From Betaproteobacteria bacterium (lineage in GTDB: Bacteria > Pseudomonadota > Gammaproteobacteria > Burkholderiales > Usitatibacteraceae): 14,599 bases of DNA. A program made the translations under genes and the position numbers. The stretch lies in contig JADKJR010000035.1 in assembly GCA_016720925.1 (NCBI GenBank), positions 1-14,599 of the forward strand, given 5' to 3'. Every line of letters starts with the position of its first letter. The stretch's first letter is position 1. The notes below the pieces were generated by a model. The model saw only the letters and a program-made list of their open reading frames with translations. It made no database searches and was not told the DNA's origin. This document shows, one piece after another, positions 13,209 through 14,599 of the stretch.

Positions 13209-14599
13209 TCGCGCGCCGCGTGCGTGAAGCCGGTGTGTATTGCGAGCTGCATCCGTTCGACATGTCCGACGAGGACATTTCGCCAGTTCAATCCACGCGG
13301 AATTATTCTGTCAGGCAGCCACGCCTCCGTTACCGAAGATGGCACCGCGCGCGCGCCGCAGGCGGTGTTCGAACTCGGCGTGCCGGTTCTGGGCATCTGT
13401 TACGGCATGCAGACCATGGCTGCACAGCTTGGCGGCACGGTCGAGACGGGACGGGTGCGTGAATTCGGTTACGCCGAAGTGCGCGCGCGGCCACTGAAAT
13501 TGCTCGAAGACATTCAGGATCGCTCCAACGCGGAAGGTCACGGGTTGCTCGATTGTGGATGTCGCACGGCGACAAAGTCACGGAGTTGCCGCCGGATTCA
13601 AGGTGATTGCCTCGAACGACACGACGCCGCTGGCCGGCATGGCTGCGACGAAGCGCGTGGCTTCTATGCCGTCCAGTTCCACCTGAAGTGACGCACACCC
13701 GCCAGGGACGCGCGATCTATAACCGTTTCGTTCACGATATCTGCGGCTGTGACGGATCGTGGAACATGCCGGACCACGCGCCGCACGCGATCGCGCACAT
13801 CCGCGAGCAGGTGGGCGCGAGGAGGTCATTCTCGGCCTGAGTGGGGGGTGGATTCGAGTGTCGCGGGCGCTGGTCCACCAGGCAATCGGCGATCAGCTCA
13901 CCTGTGTGTTTGTCGATACCGGCCTGCTGCGTTTGAACGAGGGCGAACAGGTGATGGACATGTTCGGCAATCACATGCACATGAAGATCATTCATGTTGA
14001 CGCGGCGGAGGAATTCTCAGCCAGCTGAAAGGCATCTCGACCCCGAACAGAAGCGCATGATCATCGGCCGCGTGTTCGTGTGGAAATCTTCCAGCGTATG
14101 GCGAAATTGCCGTCGGCCAAGTGGTTTTCGCCCAAGGCACCATCTATCCGACGTGATCGAAAGTGCTCTCGGCCAAAAACTAAGAAGCCCACACCATCAA
14201 GTCGCACCACAACGTCGGCGGCTTGCCCGAGTCGCTGCACCTGAAGCTGCTCAAACCCTTGCGCGAATTGTTCAAGGATGAAGTGCGTGAGCTGGGCGTG
14301 GCACTGGGCCCAAGCCGCGCGAGATGGTTTATCGCCATCCCTTCCCGGACCCCGATCCGCGTGCGTATTCTCGGCGAAGTCACGGGCGAGGCAGCCGATC
14401 CGCTGCGCCGCGCCGATGCCATTTTCATTGACGAGTTGCGCGCAACACTGGATGCGGACGGCGTCAGCTGGCATGACAATGTTGCGCAGGCGTTCGCGGT
14501 CTTCCCTGCCGGTGAAAAGTGTCGGCGTGATGAGACGGGCGTACTTACGAATATGTGGTGGCCCTGCGTGCGGTGCAGACCAACGATTTCATGACGGCG
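13157..14599 (+). CDS. guaA: GMP synthase (glutamine-hydrolysing), frame broken and cut by window end
   Basis: GuaA converts XMP, ATP and glutamine to GMP, completing the pathway begun by guaB. The start is ATG 13157 (MSDKILILDFGSQVTQLIAR). The glutamine amidotransferase domain has ILSGSHASV, the catalytic Cys in GVPVLGICYGMQTMAAQLGG, MSHGDKV and the QFHxEVTHTRQG histidine/glutamate pair (one C missing near 13683). The ATP-pyrophosphatase domain has EVILGLSGG-VDSSVAGAL (one G missing in the G run near 13845), LTCVFVDTGLLRLNEGEQVM, IIGRVFV, FAQGTIYPDVIES, HNVGGLPESLHLKLLKPLRE, LFKDEVRELGVALG and the dimerisation domain DAIFIDELRATL, ending at LRAVQTNDFMTA. About the last 45 residues lie beyond the edge. 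SGSH in place of SGGP is a Burkholderiales-like feature. At least eight frame corrections are needed. Confidence 0.96.

Overview
The window looks like chromosomal DNA from a betaproteobacterium close to Burkholderiales. The best evidence is the order smpB / ratA-rnfH / DUF4124 / guaB ... guaA, together with the GuaA N-terminal domain, which reads ILSGSHASV where most GuaA proteins have SGGP. I remember that variant from Burkholderiales GuaA proteins. No rRNA, CRISPR array, transposase or phage gene was found.

Layout. (1) 1-2975, minus strand: the edge of a surface-polysaccharide (capsule) locus. manC makes GDP-mannose; kpsE and the first codons of kpsM encode the inner-membrane part of a KpsMTE/CtrBCD-type ABC exporter. 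(2) 2976-3654: a non-coding stretch with a tRNA-His gene, its extended -10 promoter, a strong terminator and short dispersed palindromic repeats. (3) 3655-4922: smpB (minus) divergent from ratA-rnfH (plus). (4) 4946-9412, all minus: a lipoprotein gene, a DUF4124 gene, a FimV/HubP-like gene and a long protein ending in a PilZ-like domain, probably one operon linked to cell-pole, type IV pilus or c-di-GMP functions. (5) 9501-14599, plus strand: a guaB promoter, guaB, a cysteine-hydrolase-like gene, a glutathione S-transferase-like gene, a Tet-type MFS transporter gene and guaA, cut by the right edge. Together guaB and guaA turn IMP into GMP.

Quality. Most protein genes carry one or more reading-frame breaks, even the essential guaB and guaA. 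In many cases adding one base to a short homopolymer restores the expected conserved protein, so I read them as sequencing or assembly errors and annotate whole genes across the breaks. smpB, the GST gene, most of the MFS gene, the main part of the PilZ-like gene and tRNA-His read cleanly. Three losses are larger: the middle of manC, the catalytic middle of the cysteine hydrolase, and the C-terminal end of the MFS transporter.

I see no convincing new defence, mobile or biosynthetic system. The most unusual structure is a long inverted repeat pairing the 3' end of tRNA-His with sequence beyond its terminator. The most interesting gene context is the lipoprotein-DUF4124-FimV-PilZ cluster between rnfH and guaB.
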